Shown here piece after piece: positions 42,131-52,766 of a stretch of DNA of 64,000 nucleotides. A model generated the notes under the pieces. That model worked only from the letters and a program-made list of their open reading frames with translations. It searched no databases and was not told the origin of the DNA. Position numbers and translations under genes: made by a program. The stretch comes from Marsupella aquatica (taxonomy: Eukaryota > Marchantiophyta): contig OZ316897.1 in the NCBI GenBank assembly GCA_973895155.1, forward strand, positions 15,934,001 through 15,998,000, written 5' to 3'. Each line of letters starts with the position of its first letter. The first letter of the stretch is position 1.

Positions 42131-42349
42131 GGAATCACTTTGAACCTTCGCTACCTGGCTAGCTTTAGCAGTACAGTCTTATGGTACACCAACTGGGTTG
42201 TTGAATCTCCAAACTGCTTTCTGATAACTAGTTACTTATGCTTTTTTGTCCACGGTCACAGGAACAGAGAGGCCGCCTGGGGAGGGAATTTAACTTGCTT
42301 AAATCTCGCCGAAGGCCCGACATCTACCTTCTCCCCTTAGACCAGGCGT

Positions 42350-42630
42350 TGACAAGCTTTTGCGATCAGTGGCAATCTTGTTTGCTAAGAATTTCGCAAA
42401 GAGTGGCAGAACTTATAGATTTTCTCTGTTGACAGCGTTCTGATCAAGTGCAAGTATTTTGCACAGTTCAACTTTCTCAGGTCTTTCCAACCTTCTGCGA
42501 ACAGTGTAATGTTCTGCTCAGAATTTCGCAAAGACTAGCGGAACTCATAGATTTTCTAGACTCCTCACAACACGTGTTGAGACGCTGCTTTGATCCAGTG
42601 CAAATGTTTTGAACAGTCCAACTTTTTCTG
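42350..42630. repeat. Imperfect tandem duplication, 132-bp unit, two copies
   Basis: 'agaatttcgcaaaga' occurs at 42388 and 42520, each followed by 'ggaact[ct]atagattttct' or 'agaacttatagattttct'. Further on, 'gatcaagtgcaagtattttg' matches 'gatccagtgcaaatgttttg'. Divergence is moderate. Confidence 0.82.
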
Positions 42631-43869
42631 ATTTTTGTCAACCTCAGGGCTGTATGCCTGTTGACCCGCAACGTCACCTTGACAGCAGCAAAAATTTGCA
42701 GCGTAAAACGTTTTTCGAAAAGCTGATAAGACAGTTTTGAAAGCTTCATCCTTACCGCCCCAGATCTTTGGAAAATTACCATAGTGCAAGAATATTCAAT
42801 TAGACAAGGATATTTAAAATTACGTGGGAAAGTATCCCTTGTAGAGAAAACTTGTTCACTTAGTATTCGTCTCCATGTGCCACTGCCAGTATCCATGCAA
42901 AGCTAATAAAACTTTTATAAAATGCAGCGTGAAAAGGAGATGTTCCGTTGTTGCGCAGTGTCACCCGGCACTACCGTAGCTCTGGGTCAGTACCATCAAA
43001 GTTCAAATTGGTTCGGAATGTTTGGTATCCAACTACGCTCCATAGCTCCGTAATCCACGCACGAAATTACGGATGCTTTGGACTCCGGAAGGTACGGGGC
43101 AAAGTTTTCTCGAAACCACGGAATTATCCCACAAGTTTGGCATGAGCATGAGGACTGACTGGATTCCAGGTACTAGGCAGCTAGTTCAACAAAATAGGAC
43201 TGAATGAATCGATATATTCAATCATTGGCTCATAAGCAGCAAATCATTTAGGTGAGTTGAACAAAATATCAATTAATCGTTTCTCATTCTTATAAGACAG
43301 GTTGTTCGACCTCGACGTAACTACGGCATGCGAGAACTCTAGAAGCTTGTGGACCTCTTGTCCTAATGAATTCAGAACTGTCTACAACTTATTGAATGCA
43401 GATCGGCGATCGAAAGCGTCAATTGGACTTACTAGTCACAGAGATTCCGAAGATCAATGGATGTATCTGTTTGTTTCTATCTTGAAAGGTCAAACTTACA
43501 CTGAGTAAATAGAAATCACGGTACAGGGAGCTCCCAATAGAAGAATGGCCCAAAGGACAAGGCAAAACGACAGATGCGTCCGACTAGTGCCCTTTAGTTT
43601 TCTACCTCCAGCGACCTCCAAACCAGAATATGTCAAAACTCAGCGTCGATGTGTCTGTTTTGGTAAAAGGGAATGTAAGAGAAGGGATATTCTAATTGTT
43701 TCCTCCCTTTAAGTTGGGTTCCTTTGGGAACTTATTTCCTAGTTTGAGGCCTTTTATTCTTTGGTAGTGCGTAGTAGCTAGTGCCATGTAAATTATCTGA
43801 GAGGTAGTTAAGGTTTCCCTTTTGCCCCTTAATTCAGTTTAGCACTTTCTGTTCTTTAATTGTGATATA
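42631..43869. other. Gene-free stretch
   Basis: No gene is supported. The 139-codon reverse frame at 42477-42896 crosses the 132-bp duplication and has no recognisable domain. Confidence 0.4.
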
Positions 43870-44275
43870 ATGTGAGAGAGCGGTTTTCCATTGTTTTGTC
43901 CCCTTTGTTGGGTTTCCTGTGTTCAAGATCTTGTCTCCTGGTCTGACCCTTTTTGTTCGATGTGATGTATATAATGTTGAGAAAGAATACTTTTTGTTTG
44001 TTCTCTAGCACTTTGACATAATTATGTGTCATGTGCGAGAGTATTATTCTCTTTGTTGCGTTTGAGATCTTGTCTCTCGGGTTGGCCCTTTTTGTTCTTA
44101 GGCAGCGTGGTAGGTATAAGTGTGCTATACTTTTGTTTTGGGCAGTGTGACACAGTGATACCTATTAACAGCGATATCCTTTTTGTTCTTGGGCAATGTG
44201 ATATATGTATTGTGTGAGAGAATGCTTTTTGTTCCTTTGTATAGTGATGCATAATTATGCTGTGAGAGAGAATAT
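43870..44275 (-). repeat. Array of reversed R1-like modules
   Basis: Reverse-complement R1 words ('gttgggtttcctg', 'gatcttgtctcctggt', 'gaccctttttgttc') occur twice, mixed with repeated 'ctttttgttc' and 'tgtgagagaata' modules about 50-100 bases apart. It looks like several degenerate tandem pieces of the R1 family. Confidence 0.55.
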
Positions 44276-45344
44276 CATAGATACAACTCTAGGACGATGC
44301 CTTCCGCTTTGCCCCGGCGGCATTGGCTCCACTGACGTTGGCTTCTGCTCCAGTTGCTTGTCGATTTACAAGCATAAAGCTGAATTCTCAAGGGAAAAAA
44401 TCATAGGCACAGTAGCTCTACTGGGACATCGACGTAGAGTCAAGCAGTCTCCACGGTAATGAGCATGCTCCGAAAATTTGCTGGCAGCTCAGGGCGAGGC
44501 CAGGCGAGCCAAGGCTATGAGCCTCGGCTAGAGTAGCTGGCTGTCTGGCTAGCATTCCGAGAGAGAGCACTGCAGAAGTGGCTGATTTTGAAGCCTAATG
44601 CTCATTTGTCACGTACCGGATGCAGAGAGAGAACTTATTAGAGAGAACAGTTGAATTTTGAAAGAGCTCAGAAAAGTAACGACGTAAAACGTTAGAACGG
44701 ACTGACTAGACACCGACTGCGTGCCTGTGGGCCGGAAAGTATTGTGGTCGCTTGCAGGAGATTGTGTGATCACTGCTGTGATGAATCTTTACTGTTCGAC
44801 CTTCTCAGACACACCTTACTGGACACGCAATCTCGAAATTTGAAATTTTGGTCTCTTTCTCAATTGAGAACTTACAACCCACTTCATTCATACTCACCAC
44901 GAATCTGGGAAACGGTCTGCAGTCTGCCTAGCCTGACCAGCTCTCACACGCACATGTCTTGCTCATCAAAGCCACACCTGGTGCTCGGAATGTGCAACCA
45001 CATGTGGAGACTGGAGACTCGAGAGCTCTTTGGCCTTTGGGGCGAGTGTTGGGACGTCAGGCTAGCTACCAGGTGACACTGCTCCCAACATTGAACACGA
45101 GACCAACAACGGTGCACACGTATACAAGATGTCATCTGTATCCAGCTCAGTTATTATCACTCTTTTTTCCATCTCTTTGCTTCCGTGGGGGATGGCCCAT
45201 ATATCAACAGCTGTCCTCAGAAGGCAAGTTCCCACTTTCTACCGTCTGTCCGAACCCTTTATGATAGACTGATTAATTAAAACGTTGAGATAACGACATC
45301 TATTATATGTATATCACTAAACAAAAGCACTGATGGATGAGACA
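44276..45344. other. Gene-free stretch of mixed composition
   Basis: Somewhat GC-richer than its surroundings around 44290-44350 and 44880-45070. No frame resembles a known protein. No repeat was recognised. Confidence 0.4.
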
Positions 45345-45690
45345 TTGTCCCTGTCCATCTTCATGGTCTGCGTAAAATATTGTCCCGTTTACATCAAAAA
45401 GCAAAAATAATCGATAGTAATGTAGTTGACTACTTTGACATCATGGTGATCTTGAATAATGGCATGATGTCTTGACATTTTTCAAGTTCAAGGTTGTGGG
45501 GTGGTCAGGATACCAAAACAACCAGTGTCATTATGTAATTGGTTTTAGGGAGACGAATGGTAGGGAGACATTTCAATCAAAAGTGTAAACAATGTTATCT
45601 GAGCCGGTTTAAATATGAGCAATTCCATCCAAGCTTTGCCAGTCCATCTGGGCTACATAGACAAAGTGGAGGTCCATCCGGGCTTTAGTT
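45345..45690 (+). repeat. Dispersed repeat family R2, shorter copy
   Basis: It matches the start and the end of the copy at 36006-36780 ('gtccctgtccatcttcatgg' near 45347, 'tccaagctttgccagtccat' near 45629, 'aagtggaggtccatc'), with most of the interior missing or unrelated. An R1 copy follows directly. Confidence 0.6.
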
Positions 45691-45691
45691 T

Positions 45692-45855
45692 CTATATATC
45701 ACAATGCAACAGAATCTATTATGTATATAGCACTACAAAAGAACAAAAAGGAGCCCACCTGAGAGACATGATCCCAAAGGTTAAGGACCTAGTCAAGGGA
45801 AGGCACCCAAAACTGGCAAAAGGCTAAAACAGCCAGGCAAGGAGAGCACCAAAAA
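45692..45855 (+). repeat. Repeat family R1 copy
   Basis: 'atatatcacaatgcaa' is followed by 'gagagacatgatcccaaagg' and A/G-rich sequence with 'ggcacccaaaactgg'. A second 'tatatagcac' word inside suggests a small duplication or nested piece. Confidence 0.55.
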
Positions 45856-45965
45856 AAACCTACCAGGAACATCTATTCCAAGGCTCTAGAGAATGCTAGG
45901 AATAAATTTGCTAGCTTACTATCCTGTTGGGGTTAAATTGAGCCTTGTAGGTCACTTATAGGTCA

Positions 45966-46775
45966 CTAAGAGCATCTCCAGCTAGTGGCAAATGACCTCT
46001 AATCTGGACATGTAGCCCATCATTTGGAGGCTATAAATTGGGAAATCTTCCTAAGTATTGAATTCAGTCACCAGCAGTCCTCCTTCTTTGACCTCTATCC
46101 TCTCCAAAACTCCAAAGTGATGTGTTGTCATACCTAGATTCAAAATCTTAAGCATATGTAGGTTCTTGTGACATTTGCTGTGGAGGCCTAGAAATTAGAA
46201 AAGCATCCGTAACGCAGGGTTGAATTCAGTCACCAGCAGTCCCCCTTCTTTGACCTCTATTCTCTCCAAAGTGATGTGTTGTCATACCTAGCTTCAAAAT
46301 CTTAAGCATATTTAGGTTCTTGTGACATGTGGTGTGGAGACCTAGAAATTAGAAAGACTCCATATTAAATTCAGTTACCAGCACTTTAATTCTTTTACTT
46401 TGACCTATATCCTCTCCAAAGTGATGTGTTGTCATACCTAGGTTCAAGATCTTAAGCATGTACAGATCTTGTGACATGTGGAGTGTGGTGGAATCTATGA
46501 CCTAGATGGGAATAGGGTTCGTCTCTATCCTAGCTGCCATTTCTACCCAGAGGTTAGGGTTGTGAAAATGGCTGCCATTTATTTGGGGACAGGGGCCATG
46601 CAGGGAAGCCAACTCTCCAAAATCAGCCCATACGCTCTTTTGTAGGTTACAAACTCGTTTGATCCTACCCTGGAGATGCTGTTAATATGGCATTTCTATT
46701 CACAGCTTACTATCACGTATATGCTCGTTTTGTACGTTACAAACTCATTTGACCCTACCCTGGAGATGCTCTTAG
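45966..46775. mobile_element. Non-autonomous DNA element with 'CTAAGAGCATCTCCAG' TIRs
   Basis: Perfect 16-bp terminal inverted repeats, 'ctaagagcatctccag' (45966-45981) and its complement (46760-46775); similarity continues about 15 bases inward with 'caaatga' in both. 'GAGCATCTCCA' ends are widespread in small plant DNA transposons; assignment to PIF/Harbinger is plausible but not proven, since no clear TWA duplication is seen. Inside are a three-fold tandem repeat (46060-46500) and a second right end at 46670-46685, the last 90 bp being duplicated. No transposase frame is present. Confidence 0.7.
46060..46500. repeat. Tandem repeat inside the TIR element, 145-162 bp unit, three copies
   Basis: Units start 'aattcagt.accagca' at 46061, 46223 and 46368. 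Each contains 'ctctccaaagtgatgtgttg' with 'tcatacctag' and 'atcttaagcat'. The first unit carries a small internal insertion near 'ccaaaactccaaag'. Confidence 0.88.
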
Positions 46776-48056
46776 TATCATGGCATTTCTATTCATTGAT
46801 TAATATTCTAAGCATGAGATGTTGATAAATTAAAGGTGGGCTTTACAAGAACTTGGGGGCACAAATAGTCATTGTTTACCCATTGCAAAAGTGAGGCCAA
46901 TTGCATACACTAAACCTAAAATGCCTGGGACATTTTTTTCTTTTTCGTTTTCCTTCTTCCTAGGTTTTGGGGATTTGCCCATTTTCTTTAGAGTGGTGTT
47001 TTTCCCTTCGGATCTCTTGTCTTTTTGTAAGGCCCGGCCCCAATTAGAAAGTTGGGAAGAAGTTGAATATATGATCTTTATTACATCATATCGAACTTAT
47101 GTTTTGAGCTTTCTAGTCTAGCTGAACCTGAGATGCTGAAATCTTTTCCAATAATTTAAAAAGTTGGGATGACGTTGAGCTGCCCTGGTCACTTAATATT
47201 GCATTGATTAATTTATATTCCTAGCTTACCATTCTAAGAGTGAGATGCTGACATCTTTTCCAAGAAGTTAGAAAGTTGGGATCAAGTGGAGCTTTATTGC
47301 TCACTCCTTGAATGTTAATGTGGCAGGAGTGCTACTTCAACAAAGCTTTATCTGCCCAGCCAATGATCTGGGCATTTACCTCATGGAGCTCAAAATGCCC
47401 TATGATGGAGCACCCTGACGAAGGCTCTCAAGTGCACCCAGGTATCAGGCAAGTGTGGTAGCTACCTCTAGGCTGTAGACTCATCCCTTACCTCAGCAGC
47501 ACAGAATACATTCCAGTCAAAAGGAGGAAGTGCGGCTGGGGGTGGGTAGCATTACTATAGACTGAAATGTTCTTAAGTACGTTGCCACTCTTCTTTAATT
47601 GTGAACATAAATACAGTTACTTTGTTACTCTGTTTAGTTTAATTATTATTTTGTCATCTTAAGCCAAGTTAACTACAATTAACTCGAAACAAGCAAAGGT
47701 TGCCATCAGATGATCATCCATGTTCTCTGCCCTAACTGCTGCACCCTTTCCTACCCCAACATTGGGTTTGGTTTCTAGCTTAGTTTGCTCCGGACCTGCC
47801 CCCTTCTGGTTGGCTGCTCCACTCTCCCATCCCCCTTGGCCAGGGCTGGACGAGGGGTGTTGAGGTAACTTTGATTATGTAAACTTGCAGATGTTGACCG
47901 TAGGATCATTTGGACAAGGTAAACAAAGTGACTTTACTCAACCAGAGGTGGCAATGTAATAATTAATAAAACTGAAAAGAAAGGGGAAGTATGCAATCGA
48001 CCCAAAAAGAGATAACAATATATATATATATATGAGCTAAATACCCATGTGTTACA
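46776..48056. other. Gene-free stretch
   Basis: No gene is seen. Two weakly similar blocks ('agttgggaagaagttgaa', 'agttgggatgacgttgagc' and 'agttgggatcaagtggagct' at about 47049, 47161 and 47274) point to an old local triplication with a spacing of about 110 bp. A (TA)n run lies at about 48018-48033. Confidence 0.45.
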
Positions 48057-48560
48057 CAAAAGATGTCGTGACGCCCAAGATGTCGTTAAGAGAAAAGATG
48101 TCGTGTCACCCAAGACGTTGTTAAGAGAAAAGATGTCATTAAGAGAAAAAATGTCATATCGCAATGTCATTGAGACAAAAGATGTCACTATGCCCAAGAT
48201 GTTGTTAAGTATAAAGTTTTTGTTAAGTACAAAATGGTCCATAAGTAAAGACAGTGATGTTTGTTAGCATATATGTTGTCAAGTCTTTGTTGCACAAAAG
48301 ATGTTGTTGCTCAAATACTCCATTGCATTTACAATATTGTTAAATAAAAGATATCATTAAGTAAAATATGAGGTTGCTCGAAAGATGTCGTTGCGTAAAA
48401 GATGTAGTTTACTAAAGGATATCGTTTGGCGAAAGACATCAATGCGTAATAGATGACGTTGTGCTAAAGATGTAGTTGAAAAATATCATGGTGAAAAATA
48501 TGTCTTTGTTAGAAAGATCTCATTGCGTTAAACAAATTGTTGAGTGAAAGATGTCATGAC
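48057..48560. repeat. Degenerate short tandem array around 'AAAGATGTCGTT'
   Basis: 'aaagatgtc' or a one-base variant recurs every 15-25 bases for about 500 bp, often followed by 'gttaag' or 'attaag'. Spacing is irregular and no frame stays open throughout, so it is an old minisatellite, not coding. Confidence 0.75.
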
Positions 48561-51520
48561 ACAAAGAGAGGCAAAAACCACCACCAAAGTACAACAAAAT
48601 GAGAATTATTTTTGTAATTTATATCTTTTGAAACTTTCCTTCTTTTTCACTGTTTTTCTTGTCTTGTCTTTGTCTCATTGATTAGATTGTGCACTATTTT
48701 CTTGATTATGTAAAATATTTGTCATTAAACTTCTCTCATGATACATGCAGCATTTCCTTTGCATGGATGATATGGCATGGATGGTAGAGGGAGTAACACT
48801 TTGTATGCATGATTGGCATGGATGGTAGAGGGAGGAGCATGGATGGTAACGGGAAGCCTTTGTACTTTTCTTGCTTGGAAAAACGTGTTCACACAAAACA
48901 TAATTATTTTCTCTTATTCTTTTCTCTTTTTTACAGTTCCCTTTTCTTTCACTCAAAAAGCCTTTCCAAATTTAAATGACAACCACTTTAAAAAGTGGCG
49001 CAACTGTGTATATTAGTCAGTCTGAGTTAATATTATATATTGAGATTGATGTTGAATTCTTGAAGAGGAAATTCAGTTATGCAGATCATCATTGCATTGC
49101 TTAGTTTGGACATCTGACATTTCCTCACTCCTGTTGACCACTCAGATTAATGTCATACTTTTTCAATACCCCTTTTTCTCCATGATCTTACGGCAAGGAT
49201 TGATTTCCCTTTTATTCAACACCCGCAAAACATTGTAACAGATTCAGATTCTGGCCCATGAAGAGGAGAAAAATTATGCAAACCTCATACAGCGCCCCCC
49301 TCCCAAAAAAAAGAAAACAAAAAAAAACTAGAAAAAGTATTCTGAGAAATATATAATGTGAGGAAAAGCACAAAAGAAACATGAAAAAAGTGGAAACCCA
49401 ACAAATGCTTTTTTCAGATAACTATGTTTGTACGCGCATTCACTATGCACTAAGATTTAAAAAATTAGAAAAGTTGTCTTAATTTCCTGCTGTTTTTTGC
49501 ATGCAATTACTATTGAGTTGATGCATTTAATGTAGTTCCAAACTTTGACCATCTAACACCATATACATTTAACCTCATTCACGTTCAAAAAAAACTTGTC
49601 TACTGACTGGCTCCCAACAGGCCAACACTAGGAAAGGGTGACTATGAATAATGGCCCATAAGCCAGACATTGACTGACATCACTAGTAAGATAACAAAGA
49701 GAGCCAATATGAGAAATAGTGCCAAAATATACCATTACTGATGTTGAGTCTAGACACTTTTGGGTCCACCTCCAATGTAGGGAGAGGATTAGAGAATAGA
49801 GAGGGTAGATGTTATACTTTTGCATGACTGCAGGCAACATGGCACAACACAGAACTGAAGCATGCACAATTAATATGCTATAGATAGAGATCATTGCATT
49901 GTTAAGATCCGACTCTCTACTAGCATACATCCCAAGGGTAGGACAGGCGATGGGACTGTTCAACTAATAGGATTAGTTATTGAAATCATCTCATGTTTGT
50001 GTTTAGGTCGCTAACCTTGGTCCAGTCCTGCCAAAGGCTAATAATTGGTGATCCTGGGGACCTTTGGGTGGTTCTCCATATTGTTGCGGTGCACCCTTGA
50101 TGTGTGCTCTTGCCCTTTGGGCCTATTTTTCTTTGTGCCCTGCTTTTCTTCGCCACAGGGTTGTCGATATCCATTGGACCTACTGTTGCTTAAAAAACAA
50201 TGGCCCCCAAAAGTGAGAAAACAAGACAAAATTGGAAACAAGACTTAAAACATAGGGGAACTGAAACTAACCTGGGCTTTGAGTGAGCCCTTTATCCAAA
50301 ACCCTAGTTTCAGTTGAGGTCCTATAATGTGAGGTTCTATAGTATAGAAGATGATGCAATCTCACTTAGTTAAAAGAGCCTCTTTTTACTATTCCATTCA
50401 GAACACGCAACATCAAGGATAAAAAATGTACAAAGCCTTACTTCAACATCAAGGATAAATTTTTTTGTACATGCTATATATTTGAATACCCGCACCCGGG
50501 GTGTCATGTTCAAGGCTTGACTCTCAATTTTGGGGTAAGTTTTGTAATGTCCATGGTGTTGTGTTGGCAGTTCATATGTTCTGCCAACAACAAAACGCCA
50601 AGTTTTTTAGGGTCAAACTTGAACACAATGCCAAATTCTGAAAACACAACGCCCACTGTAAACACATTGCCCCAGGCGTAACAAAACACAGTGGGCGTTA
50701 CTGTAAACACATTGCCTGCGTTGTGTATGAGTTGAAATCATTATGGGACCAACAAAATTCCATTTTTCAAAATACAATGCCCGGGCCGCGTGCTGTGTTT
50801 GAGGGAAGACAATATTTAATACTTTCATCAATACTAGGATTGGGCAGACGGGAAAGAGAAACAAGCCCCCTCCCTAATTGCATGCCATGGGGCCTAATAG
50901 CAGTGAGTCTGTGATTAACCTCTATATTGAGGTTAGTTTAGAGCCACACCAAGCTCTATGGATAGTATATTCAAGACCTAGCTGATTGATATGGAGCAGA
51001 GTTTAATTAAGTGGAAATTTTTGCTAGATTCCACCTTTGCAAAAGTTTTTGCCACTTCAATTTTTTGGTGTCCCATTGGCCAGTTTCCCACCCAGTCAGA
51101 GGCCGAATTAACCCAGAAACTAATGGCTCTCCTTAAATCTAGGCAGATCTATCAGTCAGAAAATAAATTGTGAGTTTTACACAAAGAATATTCTTAGCAT
51201 CTTCTCATGTCTCTTCTCATTCACACACATTGGCAAAATATGCCTGGAATTTTCAGATGAAAATTATTCCTAGCATCTTCTCCTTCACACACACGCACAT
51301 CTTCCTCCCCCCCCCCCCCCCCTAATAAGGAAACACCTTGATATGGAGAAACACCTTGATATGGAGATCCTGTCATACCTAGTACTTACCGGTATATCAA
51401 CAGTAGAATCCTGCACGAGGCATCCTCCCCGATGGCACACGCTAATAGCATTTGCATTGATTAGCCTAGACATTGGGATTGCCTAGAAATGCTCCAGGCT
51501 CTATTGCTCTAACAATAGCA
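48561..51520. other. Gene-free stretch with small structures
   Basis: No gene is seen. At 48795-48850 'catggatggtagaggga' is duplicated. At 50648-50699 there is a hairpin with perfect 12-bp arms (listed separately). A 16-base C run lies at about 51307-51322. Confidence 0.45.
50648..50716. repeat. Hairpin with 12-bp perfect arms plus a direct repeat
   Basis: 'aacgcccactgt' (50648-50659) pairs exactly with 'acagtgggcgtt' (50688-50699) across 28 bases. 'actgtaaacacattgcc' follows each arm (50656-50672 and 50700-50716). It may be the core of a foldback element. Confidence 0.65.
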
Positions 51521-52155
51521 TGCATTATTAAGTGCCGAGATTTGAATAAACATTCTTTATACTCTACACTTAAAGTTTGGAGGAAACGTTTCGTCAGAGA
51601 AAAATAAGACAGTATGCATTATTAAGTGCCGATCTTTGAATAAACATTGTTTAGTTTCTACACTTAAAGTTTGCAGGAAACGTTTAGTCAGAGAAAAAAT
51701 ACAATAGTATGCATTAATAAGTGCCGATCTTTGAATAAACTTTCTTTAGATTCTAGACTTAAAGTTTGGAGGAAACGTTTAGTCAGAGAAAAATATGATA
51801 GTATGCATTATTAAGTGCCGATCTTTGAATAAACATTCTTTAGATTCTACACTTAAAGTTTGGAGGAAAGGTTTTAGTCAGAACAAAATACAATAGTATG
51901 CAATAAGTGCCAATCTTCGAATAAACATTCTATAGATTCTACACTTAAGTTTGGAGGAAATGTATTAGTCAGAGCAAATGCATTAAGTGCTAATCTTTGA
52001 GAAAACATTCTTTAGGTTCTACACTTAAAGTTTAAGACTAATTATTAGTCAGAACAAATACGATAATATGCATTATGGGCCAATCTTATCTTTGAGTAAA
52101 CATTCTTTAGATTCTGCACTTAAAGTTTGGAGGAAACGTGTTAGTCAGAGCAGAA
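51521..52155. repeat. 94-bp minisatellite, about seven copies
   Basis: Units begin 'tgcattattaagtgcc' or a variant at 51521, 51615, 51710, 51804, 51899, 51979 and 52069. Each contains 'tttgaataaacattcttta', 'acttaaagtttggagga' and 'agtcagag'. The first four are regular (94-95 bp); the later ones are shorter and more diverged. No coding frame is kept. Confidence 0.95.
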
Positions 52156-52406
52156 TCTAAACTCGTTGATTACAAAATGCTGGTACAAAACACGTGCTTA
52201 ATAAGTACTTGTGAGACGTGAAATTTAAGCTACTCTGATGCAGCTGGCTATGGCCCCGTACCTACATTCTCGTACGAAGAGATTTCTTCAGCGATGCTGA
52301 ATGTACTAACAGTACTTGAAGAAAATCTTCGAGTCTCACTGCTGTACTTTGAGCAAATGATCTTATACTGTAGAATCGTGGAATCCCGAGTTGGATTACC
52401 TATGGC

Positions 52407-52766
52407 TTGAAAGGAAGCTTTTTCGATGCGGCTTGGATTTCGAATTGGTCTGCTGGAAGAGGTCTCCATGATACCAATCTAGCTCCCAAATCCTTGGCAG
52501 GAGTCTTTGGTAGACATTGAGATTCGAGAAGTTCACAGCACTCACTGTGCCCTTCTGAATCATAAGCGTGTTCACGTTAATTGAAAGGAAGCCTAGCTTT
52601 CACGGTTTGGATTTCGAATTGGTCTGCTGGAAGGGGAGTTCATGATACCAATGTAGCTCCCAAATCCTTGCCAGCGTGTTAGGAAGACATTGAGATTCGA
52701 GAAGTTCACAGCACTCACTGGCCCCTCCGAATCATAAAGCGTGTTCACGTTAATCGAGTGCTTATT
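52407..52766. repeat. Tandem duplication, 174-bp unit, two copies
   Basis: 'ttgaaaggaagc' begins the units near 52407 and 52581. Both contain 'ttggatttcgaattggtctg', 'agctcccaaatccttg', 'gacattgagattcgagaagt' and 'gtgttcacgttaat'. The copies are about 85-90% alike by eye. Confidence 0.92.

Noticed and set aside
48049-48267. Short frame with repeated Lys/Arg-Asp-Val words
   Set aside because: It is a translation of the short 'GATGTC' array; the frame is broken within 220 bp and the repeat continues without it.
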